Source: Pseudomonadota bacterium
Lineage (GTDB): Bacteria > Pseudomonadota > Gammaproteobacteria > Burkholderiales > SG8-39
Direction of reading: 5' to 3'
Assembly: GCA_021811085.1 (NCBI GenBank)
Contig: JAJZPQ010000023.1
Coordinates: forward strand, 1-55,537
Length of the DNA: 55,537 nt
The notes under the pieces were generated by a model. The model made no database searches, had not been told where the DNA came from, and worked only from the letters and a program-made list of their open reading frames with translations. Shown one piece after another: positions 1 to 7,901 of the stretch. Position 1 is the first letter of the stretch; every line of letters starts with the position of its first letter. Both the position numbers and the translations under genes were made by a program.

Positions 1-153
1 TGGCGTCAGGGTCGGTACTGATGGCCATCCAGCCCGGCTGTGTCTTTTTCTTGGAAAACCATGCCATCGAGGGTACTCGGCGGACGAGTTACTTGAAGTT
101 ATATCAATAAATCGTTGTTGTCAATGGTTTTTCCAGAACCTAGCCGCCACCGT

Positions 154-173
154 CATGCTGCGCCGGCAGCATG
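154..173. other. Inverted repeat downstream of the msh operon
   Basis: Arms CATGCTGC (154-161) and GCAGCATG (166-173) form a perfect 8-bp stem with a 4-nt loop, about 50 nt past the mshP stop. There is no T-run on either side, so it is only a weak candidate for the operon's 3' end. Otherwise 1-220 holds no ORF or site I can support. Confidence 0.3.
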
Positions 174-220
174 ATTTATGGCGTCAGCGAGCCCTATTCC
201 GGGTCGGCGCGGCGACGATC

Positions 221-1945
221 TCATGGATAGATTTCCCGGCGCATGGCCGGCGCGCGCTGCGCTGCGCCGACGACGTCGACTGAGGTCAGATTGCGGTTGG
301 CAACCGAAGCGCTAACGGCCAACCTCGTCCATGCGCTGCCGTCCCAGTGCAGCATCGTCTCGTATCCTCCAAAAACATTGCCAACCGCCCAACAATCGTT
401 GCCATTGACACAGCTGACCGAAGTGAGTGTGGCATTGGGAACGGCACCGCTCGGCCCGAACCGAACCCAGCGCGGTCCGCCAGTCCAGCGCAAGATGGCT
501 TCACCGGAGGCGATGGCGTTGCCCACCGCCCAGCAGTCATTGGCGCTGACACAGCTCACGCTGTTGAGTTGGGCGTTGACCGCCGGACTCGGCAAAATGC
601 CGGCGGCGTAGGACCACGCGGGCCCGCCGGTCCAGCGTATGATCACGACGTTGCCCCCGCTCGCCGCGCCGACCGCCCAGCAGTCATTGGCCGCGACGCA
701 TCTGACGCTCCACAGATTCACGTTCGGAATCGACCCGGATACCGCCATGCGCGTCCATCGCGGCCCCCCGGTCCAGCGCACGATGAATTCTCCGCCCGAC
801 TGATTGCCCACCGCCCAGCAGTCGCTGGCGCTGTTGCACCAGACGCTGTTGAGTTGCGCATTGACTACCGGAGTCAGCAAAGGGGCTTGGTTCGACGCCG
901 CGGGATAGGTCCATGCGGGCCCACCTGTCCATCGAATGATTGTCGCATTGTTTCCACCGCCGCCGACATTCGCCGCTGCACCCACCGCCCAGCAGCTGTT
1001 GGCGTCGACGCAATGCACGCCCTGCAGATTGACGTTGGGAATCGCCGCCGATAGCGCCATGCGCGTCCATCCTGGCGCGGGCGTGACGGTCCAGTGATAA
1101 ATCATTTCGCCGCCGGACTGGTTGCCCACCGCCCAGCCATCCGCATAGGAAAGCATGGACACCTTGTTGAGCTGCGCATTGACGGTGAACGAGGGGTCGG
1201 TCAGGTCTGCCCAGGTGTTTTCCCGAAAGCGCACGAACCAAGGCCGCTGGCCGCTGCCGAAGCCGCCGGCTGCACCCACTGCCCAGGCTTCCTGTAGCTG
1301 CGTGCCCTGGGTCAAGACTCTTTCAGCATGCGGACTGACCAAGTCCGGCACCCCACCGGCCGACTGGATATCGCACTGGAACTGCCCCACGCGCGTTCCC
1401 GTCGCGTGAGCGCTCGCACTGGTCCCGGCCCTGCCGCGTTGCGCACCGACAAAGCAGGGCGCGCTGCCGCAGATCGCGGCCGAGTTGGAGGTCCCGGTGT
1501 AATCGATCGATTCCGTATCGATCATGATGCGGCCGCGCGCGCCGTAGCCGGCGACGCTGTTCACCGGAATTACGCCCGCCGTCGCCGTCAGGTTGCCGTT
1601 CAAAGTCGCTGGTGTGGCCGGATACACGGCCGCGGCGCCGGGCGCGGTGACCGTGAACTTGCCCGGTCCCGCCGCAATATTGGTGACCGACGCGTCGCCG
1701 CTCAGGCTGGCGCAGGGAACTCGATTCGCAATAGTGGGCTCGAGCAGGGTACGCGTCGCGCGCTCCAGTCCAGAGTACGCGACGAAATAGCCCTGCTCCG
1801 ACTGCGCGTGTCCCACGCTGGCGCGGATATCGGACGAAGTCATGTTGCCCAGCGCGACAACCGCGATAGCGACGACCACCAGCACCAATACCGCCACGAT
1901 CAGCAAGAAGCCGCGCGCACGCTTGATGTTCGGAGGCCGTCGCAT
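221..1945 (-). CDS. mshP: MshP-like pilus assembly protein with seven WAVG repeats (predicted 7-bladed beta-propeller)
   Basis: 574 aa. Residues 1-60 are PilX/MshP-like: a basic start, RGFLLIVAVL, one hydrophobic helix (about 13-33) and then a QGYFVAYSGLERA segment typical of pilin-associated PilX/MshP proteins. From about 205 to 560 there are seven copies of a WAVG module, with the motif at residues 221, 271, 319, 377, 423, 472 and 519, usually flanked by LxSVxC upstream and RWTGGPxW downstream. Spacing is 46-58 residues, the size of a propeller blade. The start overlaps the mshO stop (TGATG). It is last in the msh operon, where MshP and MshQ normally lie. Inferred role: a minor, possibly tip-located subunit carrying a binding propeller outside the cell. 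The propeller fold is inferred from repeat length and number only. Confidence 0.75.
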   Translation of the reverse strand: MRRPPNIKRARGFLLIVAVLVLVVVAIAVVALGNMTSSDIRASVGHAQSEQGYFVAYSGLERATRTLLEPTIANRVPCASLSGDASVTNIAAGPGKFTVTAPGAAAVYPATPATLNGNLTATAGVIPVNSVAGYGARGRIMIDTESIDYTGTSNSAAICGSAPCFVGAQRGRAGTSASAHATGTRVGQFQCDIQSAGGVPDLVSPHAERVLTQGTQLQEAWAVGAAGGFGSGQRPWFVRFRENTWADLTDPSFTVNAQLNKVSMLSYADGWAVGNQSGGEMIYHWTVTPAPGWTRMALSAAIPNVNLQGVHCVDANSCWAVGAAANVGGGGNNATIIRWTGGPAWTYPAASNQAPLLTPVVNAQLNSVWCNSASDCWAVGNQSGGEFIVRWTGGPRWTRMAVSGSIPNVNLWSVRCVAANDCWAVGAASGGNVVIIRWTGGPAWSYAAGILPSPAVNAQLNSVSCVSANDCWAVGNAIASGEAILRWTGGPRWVRFGPSGAVPNATLTSVSCVNGNDCWAVGNVFGGYETMLHWDGSAWTRLAVSASVANRNLTSVDVVGAAQRAPAMRREIYP

Positions 1946-2472
1946 CAGAAACTCCCCGGCTTGACGGTGGTGCGATAGGTCGCGCTGGTGTTCGTCGTTG
2001 CGATGACCATCGAGACGGTGACGTAATACACTGCGGCAGGCGTGGTCGTGTATGTCTGGCCATCGCTTTGCAGGCAGTAGAAGCGCAGACCGCTGACATT
2101 GTCGGCGAGCGGTTGTCCGTTGCGCAGCAGTGTGTTCGCGCTCTGCGTGTAACTGATCGGCGCCGCGTTGATGTCGGAGAATACAAAGCTCGCGCTGCCG
2201 CAGGACGCGGCGGCGATGTTGTCGACGCCGCCGGAGGACGGGGCGATGTCGCGCAGCTCGCGCGCGATGCGCTCGAGCGCGAGTCGTCCCTGCCAGTCGG
2301 CACTGGTCATTTCACGGCCACGCAGGTAGCCGAGCATGCCGTCGCGCACCACGACCGCGCCCATACTCCCGACTATACCGAGCACCACGATGACCACGAT
2401 CAGCTCCACCAGCGTGAAACCGAGCTGGCGCAGAATCGAGTTGTGTGCGTTCTCGTAGATCATCGGATTCAA
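1945..2472 (-). CDS. mshO: MshO/PilW-like minor pseudopilin
   Basis: 175 aa. A class III prepilin signal is visible: RQLG before FTLVELIVVIVVLG (cleavage after G, Glu at +5), followed by one long hydrophobic helix. The rest is a short globular domain with two Cys (CGSASF, FYCLQ), as in PilW/MshO proteins. It starts with an ATGA overlap with mshD upstream and ends in a TGATG overlap with mshP, so the three genes are translationally coupled. Role by family: a minor subunit that helps start or tip the MSHA pilus in the inner membrane and periplasm. Its position between mshD and mshP supports MshO over a generic pseudopilin. Confidence 0.8.
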   Translation of the reverse strand: MNPMIYENAHNSILRQLGFTLVELIVVIVVLGIVGSMGAVVVRDGMLGYLRGREMTSADWQGRLALERIARELRDIAPSSGGVDNIAAASCGSASFVFSDINAAPISYTQSANTLLRNGQPLADNVSGLRFYCLQSDGQTYTTTPAAVYYVTVSMVIATTNTSATYRTTVKPGSF

Positions 2473-2918
2473 TAGTTGGCTATCACGGCGGACAAATTGG
2501 CGAGTTGATTGCCATCTGGCCCCAGAACCTGGACCCCGAGCATGCGGTGGCTATTCGTGCTGAGTCCGGACCATTGCAGCGGCGGATTCACCCCCGTCAC
2601 GACGATGGAATACAGCCCACCGGATGGGGTGTACTGATCGGTGCATATCGCGGGCGGTGCACCGCCGGCGCAGGGATCGGTCAGCACCGCAGTCGAGTAG
2701 CCGCTCGCGTCGCGCTGGCCGAGCAGCAGTTCCATGCGCTCCTGCGCCAGCTGGGTCGCAAGCGTGATCTGCGCCGGCGTGACACCGTGCGGCAGGACAG
2801 CACGATACATGGAGAGCAGCGCGACCACCGAAATTCCCATGATCACGATGAAAGCGATGAGCTCGATCAGACTTACTCCGTGCTGCGTTGCCGTCCTCCT
2901 CACGCATACGGCAATCAT
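2469..2918 (-). CDS. mshD: MshD-like minor pilin (PilV/GspI type)
   Basis: 149 aa. The prepilin-like N-terminus reads QHG then VSLIELIAFIVIMGIS; the residue after the cleavage Gly is Val rather than Phe, and Glu+5 is kept. The following ATQLAQERMELLL helix is typical of PilV/MshD/GspI proteins. Two Cys (DPCAGG, AICTD) could form a disulfide in the periplasm. It overlaps mshC (stop at 2915) and mshO (start at 2472) by 4 nt each. Predicted role: a minor pilin incorporated with MshC, O and P into an initiating complex. Identity rests on size, signal and gene order. Confidence 0.8.
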   Translation of the reverse strand: MIAVCVRRTATQHGVSLIELIAFIVIMGISVVALLSMYRAVLPHGVTPAQITLATQLAQERMELLLGQRDASGYSTAVLTDPCAGGAPPAICTDQYTPSGGLYSIVVTGVNPPLQWSGLSTNSHRMLGVQVLGPDGNQLANLSAVIANY

Positions 2919-3439
2919 GGCACGCGCACCATGCCCGTCTCCGGAAAAATCTGGATCGTGCGGGTCGAACCGCCACTCGTGAGCGTGATCGTGGCGGTAG
3001 AGGCAAGCAAAGTGGTCGCCGTCGCATCCGCATAGGGTCGGCCGAGGCCATCGAAGGCGACGACGCTGTTGGGCAGCGCCGGTGGCGGAAACGGCGAAAT
3101 GTTCACGCCGCCGGCGAAGGCGATGGGGCCGCTAGTACCGCCGGCAGACGCCACTGCAACGCCGCTGACGTCGCTGAGATCGTAGCCCGTCGCAGTGAAA
3201 TTGATGCGGTAGCGCCGCGCCGTCGGCGCAACCCCGCTCCATCCCTCGCTCATCGCCAGCGACTGTACGTAGCGCATATCGGCCGCAAATTGTTCGGCCT
3301 GGGTGGACAGAATGATCGCCGGGTTATTGCTGCGCGGAATAAAAACCGCTGCCAGAATCCCAAGGACGAGCATGACGACGATCAGTTCGACCAGCGTGAA
3401 TCCAAGGTTGCGCAAGCGCTTCTCCCTCTGTCTTCCCAT
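2915..3439 (-). CDS. mshC: MshC-like minor pilin (GspH/FimT type)
   Basis: 174 aa from ATG 3439. The prepilin signal is RLRNLG then FTLVELIVVMLVLG; a GspH/FimT-like body follows, with the AEQFAADMRYVQSLAMSEG segment common in that family. The frame stays open upstream to a GTG at 3493, but that start would lie inside the strong terminator hairpin 3474-3506, so I chose 3439, which gives a short leader of normal length. No clear ribosome binding site is visible. It overlaps mshD by 4 nt. Predicted role: a minor pilin of the MSHA system in the inner membrane. Confidence 0.78.
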   Translation of the reverse strand: MGRQREKRLRNLGFTLVELIVVMLVLGILAAVFIPRSNNPAIILSTQAEQFAADMRYVQSLAMSEGWSGVAPTARRYRINFTATGYDLSDVSGVAVASAGGTSGPIAFAGGVNISPFPPPALPNSVVAFDGLGRPYADATATTLLASTATITLTSGGSTRTIQIFPETGMVRVP

Positions 3440-3464
3440 GGCGCACGGCGCTGCGAGCCGGCCC

Positions 3465-3506
3465 AAAAACGAGAAGGGCAGGGTCGGACGCACCGACCCT
3501 GCCCTT
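3465..3506 (-). terminator. Intrinsic terminator/attenuator between mshA and mshC
   Basis: A perfect 14-bp stem: arm AAGGGCAGGGTCGG at 3474-3487, a 5-nt loop, and its complement at 3493-3506. Reading the minus strand, the hairpin is followed by CTCG and then TTTTT (complement of 3465-3469). It lies about 115 nt beyond the mshA stop and 25 nt before the mshC start. It should end most transcripts after the major pilin and lower minor-pilin expression. Confidence 0.75.
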
Positions 3507-3621
3507 CGTCCAGCCCGCGCCTGCCAGTCAGTTGCTTATGCCGGCTCCGGATACGCAGCATGGCCGTGCGGAATCAATCGCGCACGGGGTGATCCGACCA
3601 CCTGCTGCAGCCTTTACCGTA

Positions 3622-4098
3622 TCAGCAGCCGCCGGTGACGACCGCCCCGATGACCGGCGGCAGGTGCACGCCACCGGTCATAGTAGACGCCGTATAGGAG
3701 AACGCGCAGGTACTCGGCGTCGGCGCATTGGCAACCTGAATGACCAGGTTATCGCCGCCGGCCGTGCCCCCGCCGGTAGTCGTATAGTCGGTGGACAATC
3801 CGGCTGCGCCGAAAATGCCCGACGCCGTGCCAGTCGCAATCGGATAACCGTAGACCATGCTGATACCCACACCGTCGAGGGTCACGCTCACGTTGGAAGC
3901 CAGCCCCTGAGATTGCTGAGTTGCGGTAGCGATATTCATGGCCGAGGCCACGGCGCCACGTGCACCTTGAAGAATCGATATTCTGGCGCCGCTCTGTATC
4001 CCCATGAACTTGGGTAAGGCGGTTGCGGCCAAAATGCCCAGAATCACTATCACCACGATCAACTCGATCAACGTGAAACCCGATTGCCTTTTGAACAT
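3622..4098 (-). CDS. mshA: MshA-like major pilin
   Basis: 158 aa from ATG 4098, preceded on the minus strand by GGGGAG 6 nt upstream; the longer frame to 4161 is not needed. The leader MFKRQSG is cut before [24 protein letters not shown], a textbook type IV pilin N-terminus with Glu+5. A C-terminal Cys pair (STCAF and the terminal GGC) can form the disulfide loop of MshA pilins. Good Shine-Dalgarno, a terminator just downstream and its place at the head of C-D-O-P fit the highly expressed structural subunit. The 181-nt upstream gap contains a 7-bp hairpin (4212-4232); I see no convincing sigma-54 promoter. Confidence 0.82.
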   Translation of the reverse strand: MFKRQSGFTLIELIVVIVILGILAATALPKFMGIQSGARISILQGARGAVASAMNIATATQQSQGLASNVSVTLDGVGISMVYGYPIATGTASGIFGAAGLSTDYTTTGGGTAGGDNLVIQVANAPTPSTCAFSYTASTMTGGVHLPPVIGAVVTGGC

Positions 4099-4279
4099 TT
4101 TACGCTCCCCTTTTTGCCCGACAATAACTTGAAGAATAAACCTTATCCCCTTGTCCCGCAATATAAATCCACCTCAGCTTTCCATGTTTGGCAAAGCGCA
4201 GTTTTGCTGCCCCTGGGCCCCCGGCGCCCAGGTTTAACGCCCGCGCCGGAGCCGCGGATGCGCGTCCGCCGCTCCTGCA

Positions 4280-4867
4280 TCAGAACCATGCATAGGGCTG
4301 GACCGGGACGAAACCGACCGCAGTCAGCACTTTGCGCTGCGGCCCCTGCCGTTGGGGCATCTGTTCGTATTCGATATGCACGCGAAAACGCACCCATTTC
4401 CTGCCATCCAATCCGGGTTTGAAATTGGCGCCGAGATTGAGCACATAAATGAGTTCCCGCCGGCTGATGTCGAAATACCAACTTCCCGGTGGCACACGCG
4501 CATAGGCGTCGGCATAGAACTCGCCGGCGTAATTCTGCGGTTTCTCCTGCAGCCAGCCGACCGGATTCTGGGCGCGCAGCTGTTCGATTTCGTTGTCGCG
4601 CCCAGCAATCATATAAGCGGCGACGCGCATCTGCAGTGCGCTCTTCACCGCCGCCGCTGTTTGCTGCATCGCTGCTTTCTCGGCCGCCTCCTGGTACACC
4701 TGCAGACGATTGAGCAGAATGCCCGCCATGACGGCCACGACGCAAATGACGACGATCAATTCGAACAGTGTGAAGCCGCGCTGCCGGCCTGCGGGGCCCC
4801 CACCGACGCGCGGCGTCGATGCGCGGCGCACCTCATCCACCCTGGCGGCCGAACGCCGCGCGGCCAA
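4280..4867 (-). CDS. mshF: MshF-like pseudopilin
   Basis: Up to 195 aa. A prepilin-type signal RQRG then FTLFELIVVICVVAVMAGILL is followed by a coiled helical part (EAAEKAAMQQTAAAVKSALQM) and a Trp/Tyr-rich domain with PGSWYFDISRRELIYVLN, as in MshF proteins. The frame opens at a TTG (4867) and would overlap mshG by 35 nt; GTG codons at 4840 and 4831 are possible starts and give a more usual leader length. It sits between mshG and mshA, as mshF does in Vibrio and Shewanella MSHA loci. Function in assembly is not well defined in the family. Confidence 0.68.
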   Translation of the reverse strand: MAARRSAARVDEVRRASTPRVGGGPAGRQRGFTLFELIVVICVVAVMAGILLNRLQVYQEAAEKAAMQQTAAAVKSALQMRVAAYMIAGRDNEIEQLRAQNPVGWLQEKPQNYAGEFYADAYARVPPGSWYFDISRRELIYVLNLGANFKPGLDGRKWVRFRVHIEYEQMPQRQGPQRKVLTAVGFVPVQPYAWF

Positions 4868-6071
4868 GATCCCATATCGGCAGGAATACGCCGAGGGCGA
4901 GGATCAGCACCAGCACGCCGAGAAAGGTAATCATGATCGGCTCGATGTTGGCCGAAAGCCCCTTGAGCTCGTAGTCGATCTCGCGCTGGTACATGTCTGC
5001 GACCTCGCGCATCAGGTCGTCTAGTTCGCCCGTCTCCTCGCCCACCGCCATCATCTGCAGCACCACCGGCGTGAACACGCCCGTGGTCCGCGCCGTGCGC
5101 AGCACGCTCTCGCCGCGCTCGACGCCGTCGCGCATCTGCTCTATGCGCTGCGCGATGTAGGCATTGTCGACCACCTGCGACAGCACGGCGAGCGTCTGCA
5201 CCATCGACATGCCGCTTTTCAGGGAAATGGAGAAGCTGCGCGCAAACCGCGCCAGCGTGACTTTTTCGATGATGCTGCCGGCCAGCGGCAGCCGCAATTT
5301 GAGTTTGTCCCAGCTATAGCGGCCGCCCGGGGTCGCGACGTAGACGCGAAAGCCCATCACCGCAGCCACCGTCAGCCCCAGCAGCAGCGGCCAGTAATGC
5401 ACCGTGAAATTGGAAAACCCGATCAGCATCTGCGTGATCGGCGGTAATTCAGCTTTGAGCCCCGCAAACAGCTTGGAGAATGCCGGGATCACGAACAGGT
5501 TGATGATCACCAGGGCCACCGCCATCGCCACCAGCACGAAAACCGGGTAGCGCAACGCCTGCTGCACGCGCTCGCGCATTTCCTTCTCGAATTCGAGATG
5601 ATTGAACAGCCTGAGGAATATCTCCTCCAAACTGCCCGACATCTCTCCCACGCGCACCATGCTGACGAAGAACTGCGAGAACACCTCCGGATGGCGGCGC
5701 ATGGAGGAATTCAGATCGCGGCCGCTGTCGAGGCTCGCGCGCAGGTCCTGGATCACCTTGGCCATGGTGACGCTCTTGGCCGATTCCTGCAGCCCGGACA
5801 GCGCGCGCATGATCGGGACGCCGGACTTGAGCAGCGTGTACATCTGGCGGCTGAACAGCAGCCTGTCGTCGAGCGTGATGCGCGGCGCGGTGAGGCGCGC
5901 CAGCCAGCTGTCGCGCCGCGCCGAACTCGGCGCCGCAGTCAGCGCGATTTCCACCGGCGCAATGCCGGTCTTGAACAATTGGTCGGCGACGGCGCCCGAG
6001 TCGTTGTCCTCGATCACTCCGGTCACCAGCTCGCCCCTGGCATTTCTCCCCTTGTACGCGAAATACGCCAT
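4833..6071 (-). CDS. mshG: MshG, PilC/GspF-type inner-membrane platform protein
   Basis: 412 aa from ATG 6071 (MAYFAYKGRNARGE); the frame continues upstream through mshE but that extension is a shadow. It has two T2SSF domains: the first around residues 70-190 (LLFSRQMYTLLKSGVPIMRALSGL) and the second around 270-395 (ARFARSFSISLKSGMSMVQTL). Membrane segments lie near 170-195, 215-240 and 375-400. It anchors the assembly ATPase and hands pilin subunits to the growing MSHA pilus. The start overlaps the mshE stop (TGATG), so the two partners are coupled. Confidence 0.88.
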   Translation of the reverse strand: MAYFAYKGRNARGELVTGVIEDNDSGAVADQLFKTGIAPVEIALTAAPSSARRDSWLARLTAPRITLDDRLLFSRQMYTLLKSGVPIMRALSGLQESAKSVTMAKVIQDLRASLDSGRDLNSSMRRHPEVFSQFFVSMVRVGEMSGSLEEIFLRLFNHLEFEKEMRERVQQALRYPVFVLVAMAVALVIINLFVIPAFSKLFAGLKAELPPITQMLIGFSNFTVHYWPLLLGLTVAAVMGFRVYVATPGGRYSWDKLKLRLPLAGSIIEKVTLARFARSFSISLKSGMSMVQTLAVLSQVVDNAYIAQRIEQMRDGVERGESVLRTARTTGVFTPVVLQMMAVGEETGELDDLMREVADMYQREIDYELKGLSANIEPIMITFLGVLVLILALGVFLPIWDLGRAAFGRQGG

Positions 6072-7771
6072 CAGTCCTCGAGTTCGGAGCTGACCCGTAT
6101 CGCCTCGGCCAGCGTCGTCTTGCCGGCGAATGCGAGCTGCGCCGCGTGGTGGCGCATGCTCCTGCCCGCCATATGCTTGAACGCGAGTTGGGCGAACTCG
6201 GTCGTGTCCTCGCGGTTGATCGCCGCGGTGAGCGCCGCATCCATTTCGAGCATTTCGTATATGCCGGTGCGTCCGGCGTAGCCGGTAAGGTGGCAAAACT
6301 GGCAGCCGCGCCCGCGCATCATCTGCGCCGGTTTGCCGTCATCGCGTTCGCTGCCGCGCAGCCATTGCAGTTCCTGTTCCGATGGCTGATAGGATTCGGC
6401 GCAGCTGGGGCAGTTCACCCGCACCAGCCGCTGCGCAATCACCGCCTGCAACGACGAAGCGACCATGTAACGCGGCGCGCCCATGTCGATCAGGCGGATC
6501 GGCGTGCTGGCGGCATCGCGCGTGTGCAGCGTCGAGAACACCATGTGGCCGGTGAGCGCCGCGCGCAGTCCGATCTGCGCCGTCTCCGGATCGCGCATTT
6601 CGCCCACCAGGATGATGTCCGGGTCCTGGCGCAACGCCGAACGCAGCACGCGCGCGAATGTGAGGTCGATTTTTTCGCTGACCTGCACCTGGTTCAGACC
6701 GGCCAGGCGGTATTCGATCGGATCCTCCACCGTGATGATCTTCTTGTCGATCGTGTTCACTTCGTTGAGCGCGGCGTACAGCGTGGTCGTTTTGCCGCTG
6801 CCGGTGGGCCCGGTCACGAGCACCATGCCGGTCGTGCGCCGGATGATCTGCTGCAGGCGCGCAAGCAATTGCGGCGGCATGCCCAGGCCCTCCAGCCCCT
6901 GCACGCCGGTGCTGCGGTTGAGCAGGCGCATCGCCACCGATTCACCGTATTGCGTGGGCATGGTCGAGATGCGCACGTCGACGCGCGCCTCGCGTATGCG
7001 CACATTGAAGCGACCGTCCTGCGGCAGGCGCTTTTCCGAGATATCCAGTCCCGACATGAGCTTGAGCCTTTGCACCACGGCCGGGGCGATCTTGATGTCG
7101 GACTCGGCCTGCAGTTGCAGCATGCCGTCGATACGAAAGCGGATTTGCAGCAGGCTCTCCTGCGGCTCGATGTGGACGTCGGATGCGTTCACCTGGGTCG
7201 CGTCCTCGAACATCGACTGCAGCAGCTTGACCACCGGCGCGTCTTCGCCGCCCGGTTCGACCTTGAGTGCGCCGAAATCGACGGCCTCGCCCAGGTCCGC
7301 ACCCAGTTCGCGCGCGAGGTCGGACATCTGTTCCGTGCGCCGGTAAATGCGGTCCATGGTCTCGAGCACCTGGTTCTCGTTCACCAGGACCAATTCGATA
7401 TCGCGCTTGAGCAGGCGCGAGATTTCATCGTAGGCGAACAGGTCGGTCGGATCCGCCATCGCCAGCAGGTAGCTGCTGCCCTTGTCCTCCAGCAGCAGCG
7501 CGCGGAAACGCCGCGCCTGCATCTCCGGCAGCGTGCGCGCCACCGCCAGGTTGATGTTGTAATACTTGAGGTTGAGGTAGGGGATCTTGAGCTGCTTCGC
7601 CAGCGCTTCGGAGATGGCCTCTTCCGTGGCAAAGCCGTTCTCAACGAGCACGCGGCCGAGCTTGCGCCCGCTGCGCTTTTGCTGCTCCAGTGCGAGGCCC
7701 AGTTGTTCCTGCGAAATCAGCTTTTCCTGAACCAGCAGATTGCCGATGCGGATTTTCTCCGGCCTAGCCAT
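6071..7771 (-). CDS. mshE: MshE, c-di-GMP-binding pilus extension ATPase
   Basis: 566 aa. The N-terminus carries two copies of the 24-residue MshEN c-di-GMP motif, R8-Q31 (RIGNLLVQEK...) and K37-Q60 (KLGRVLVENG...), separated by exactly five residues as in MshE of Vibrio. The ATPase core has Walker A GPTGSGKTT from residue 321, an Asp box, Walker B DIILVGEMRD and a His box TGHMVFSTLHT. A zinc-binding tetracysteine (CPSC ... CQFC) follows. It powers pilus extension and is probably activated by c-di-GMP. It is first in the E-G-F-A-C-D-O-P operon; a 130-nt gap upstream probably contains the promoter, which I could not fix. Confidence 0.92.
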   Translation of the reverse strand: MARPEKIRIGNLLVQEKLISQEQLGLALEQQKRSGRKLGRVLVENGFATEEAISEALAKQLKIPYLNLKYYNINLAVARTLPEMQARRFRALLLEDKGSSYLLAMADPTDLFAYDEISRLLKRDIELVLVNENQVLETMDRIYRRTEQMSDLARELGADLGEAVDFGALKVEPGGEDAPVVKLLQSMFEDATQVNASDVHIEPQESLLQIRFRIDGMLQLQAESDIKIAPAVVQRLKLMSGLDISEKRLPQDGRFNVRIREARVDVRISTMPTQYGESVAMRLLNRSTGVQGLEGLGMPPQLLARLQQIIRRTTGMVLVTGPTGSGKTTTLYAALNEVNTIDKKIITVEDPIEYRLAGLNQVQVSEKIDLTFARVLRSALRQDPDIILVGEMRDPETAQIGLRAALTGHMVFSTLHTRDAASTPIRLIDMGAPRYMVASSLQAVIAQRLVRVNCPSCAESYQPSEQELQWLRGSERDDGKPAQMMRGRGCQFCHLTGYAGRTGIYEMLEMDAALTAAINREDTTEFAQLAFKHMAGRSMRHHAAQLAFAGKTTLAEAIRVSSELED

Positions 7772-7901
7772 GTGTCTATCCTATTCCGGACCAGCCGGAA
7801 ACAAAGTCTTCGGTGCAAAAAGGGTGGCAGTCACGTAAGAATGGGGCTCAGCGCGAACTCGGTGCTGTCTTCAATCGGCCTTTTATAGACAAATCCTGAA
7901 C

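Noticed and set aside
1328-2475. Long plus-strand frames opposite mshP and mshO
   Set aside because: High-GC antisense shadows; no domains, and the minus-strand genes are clear.
4120-4280. Sigma-54 promoter for mshA
   Set aside because: No GG-N10-GC element in a usable position on the minus strand.
4833-6296. A 487-residue version of MshG
   Set aside because: The first 75 residues are another frame of mshE; homology begins at ATG 6071, coupled to the mshE stop.
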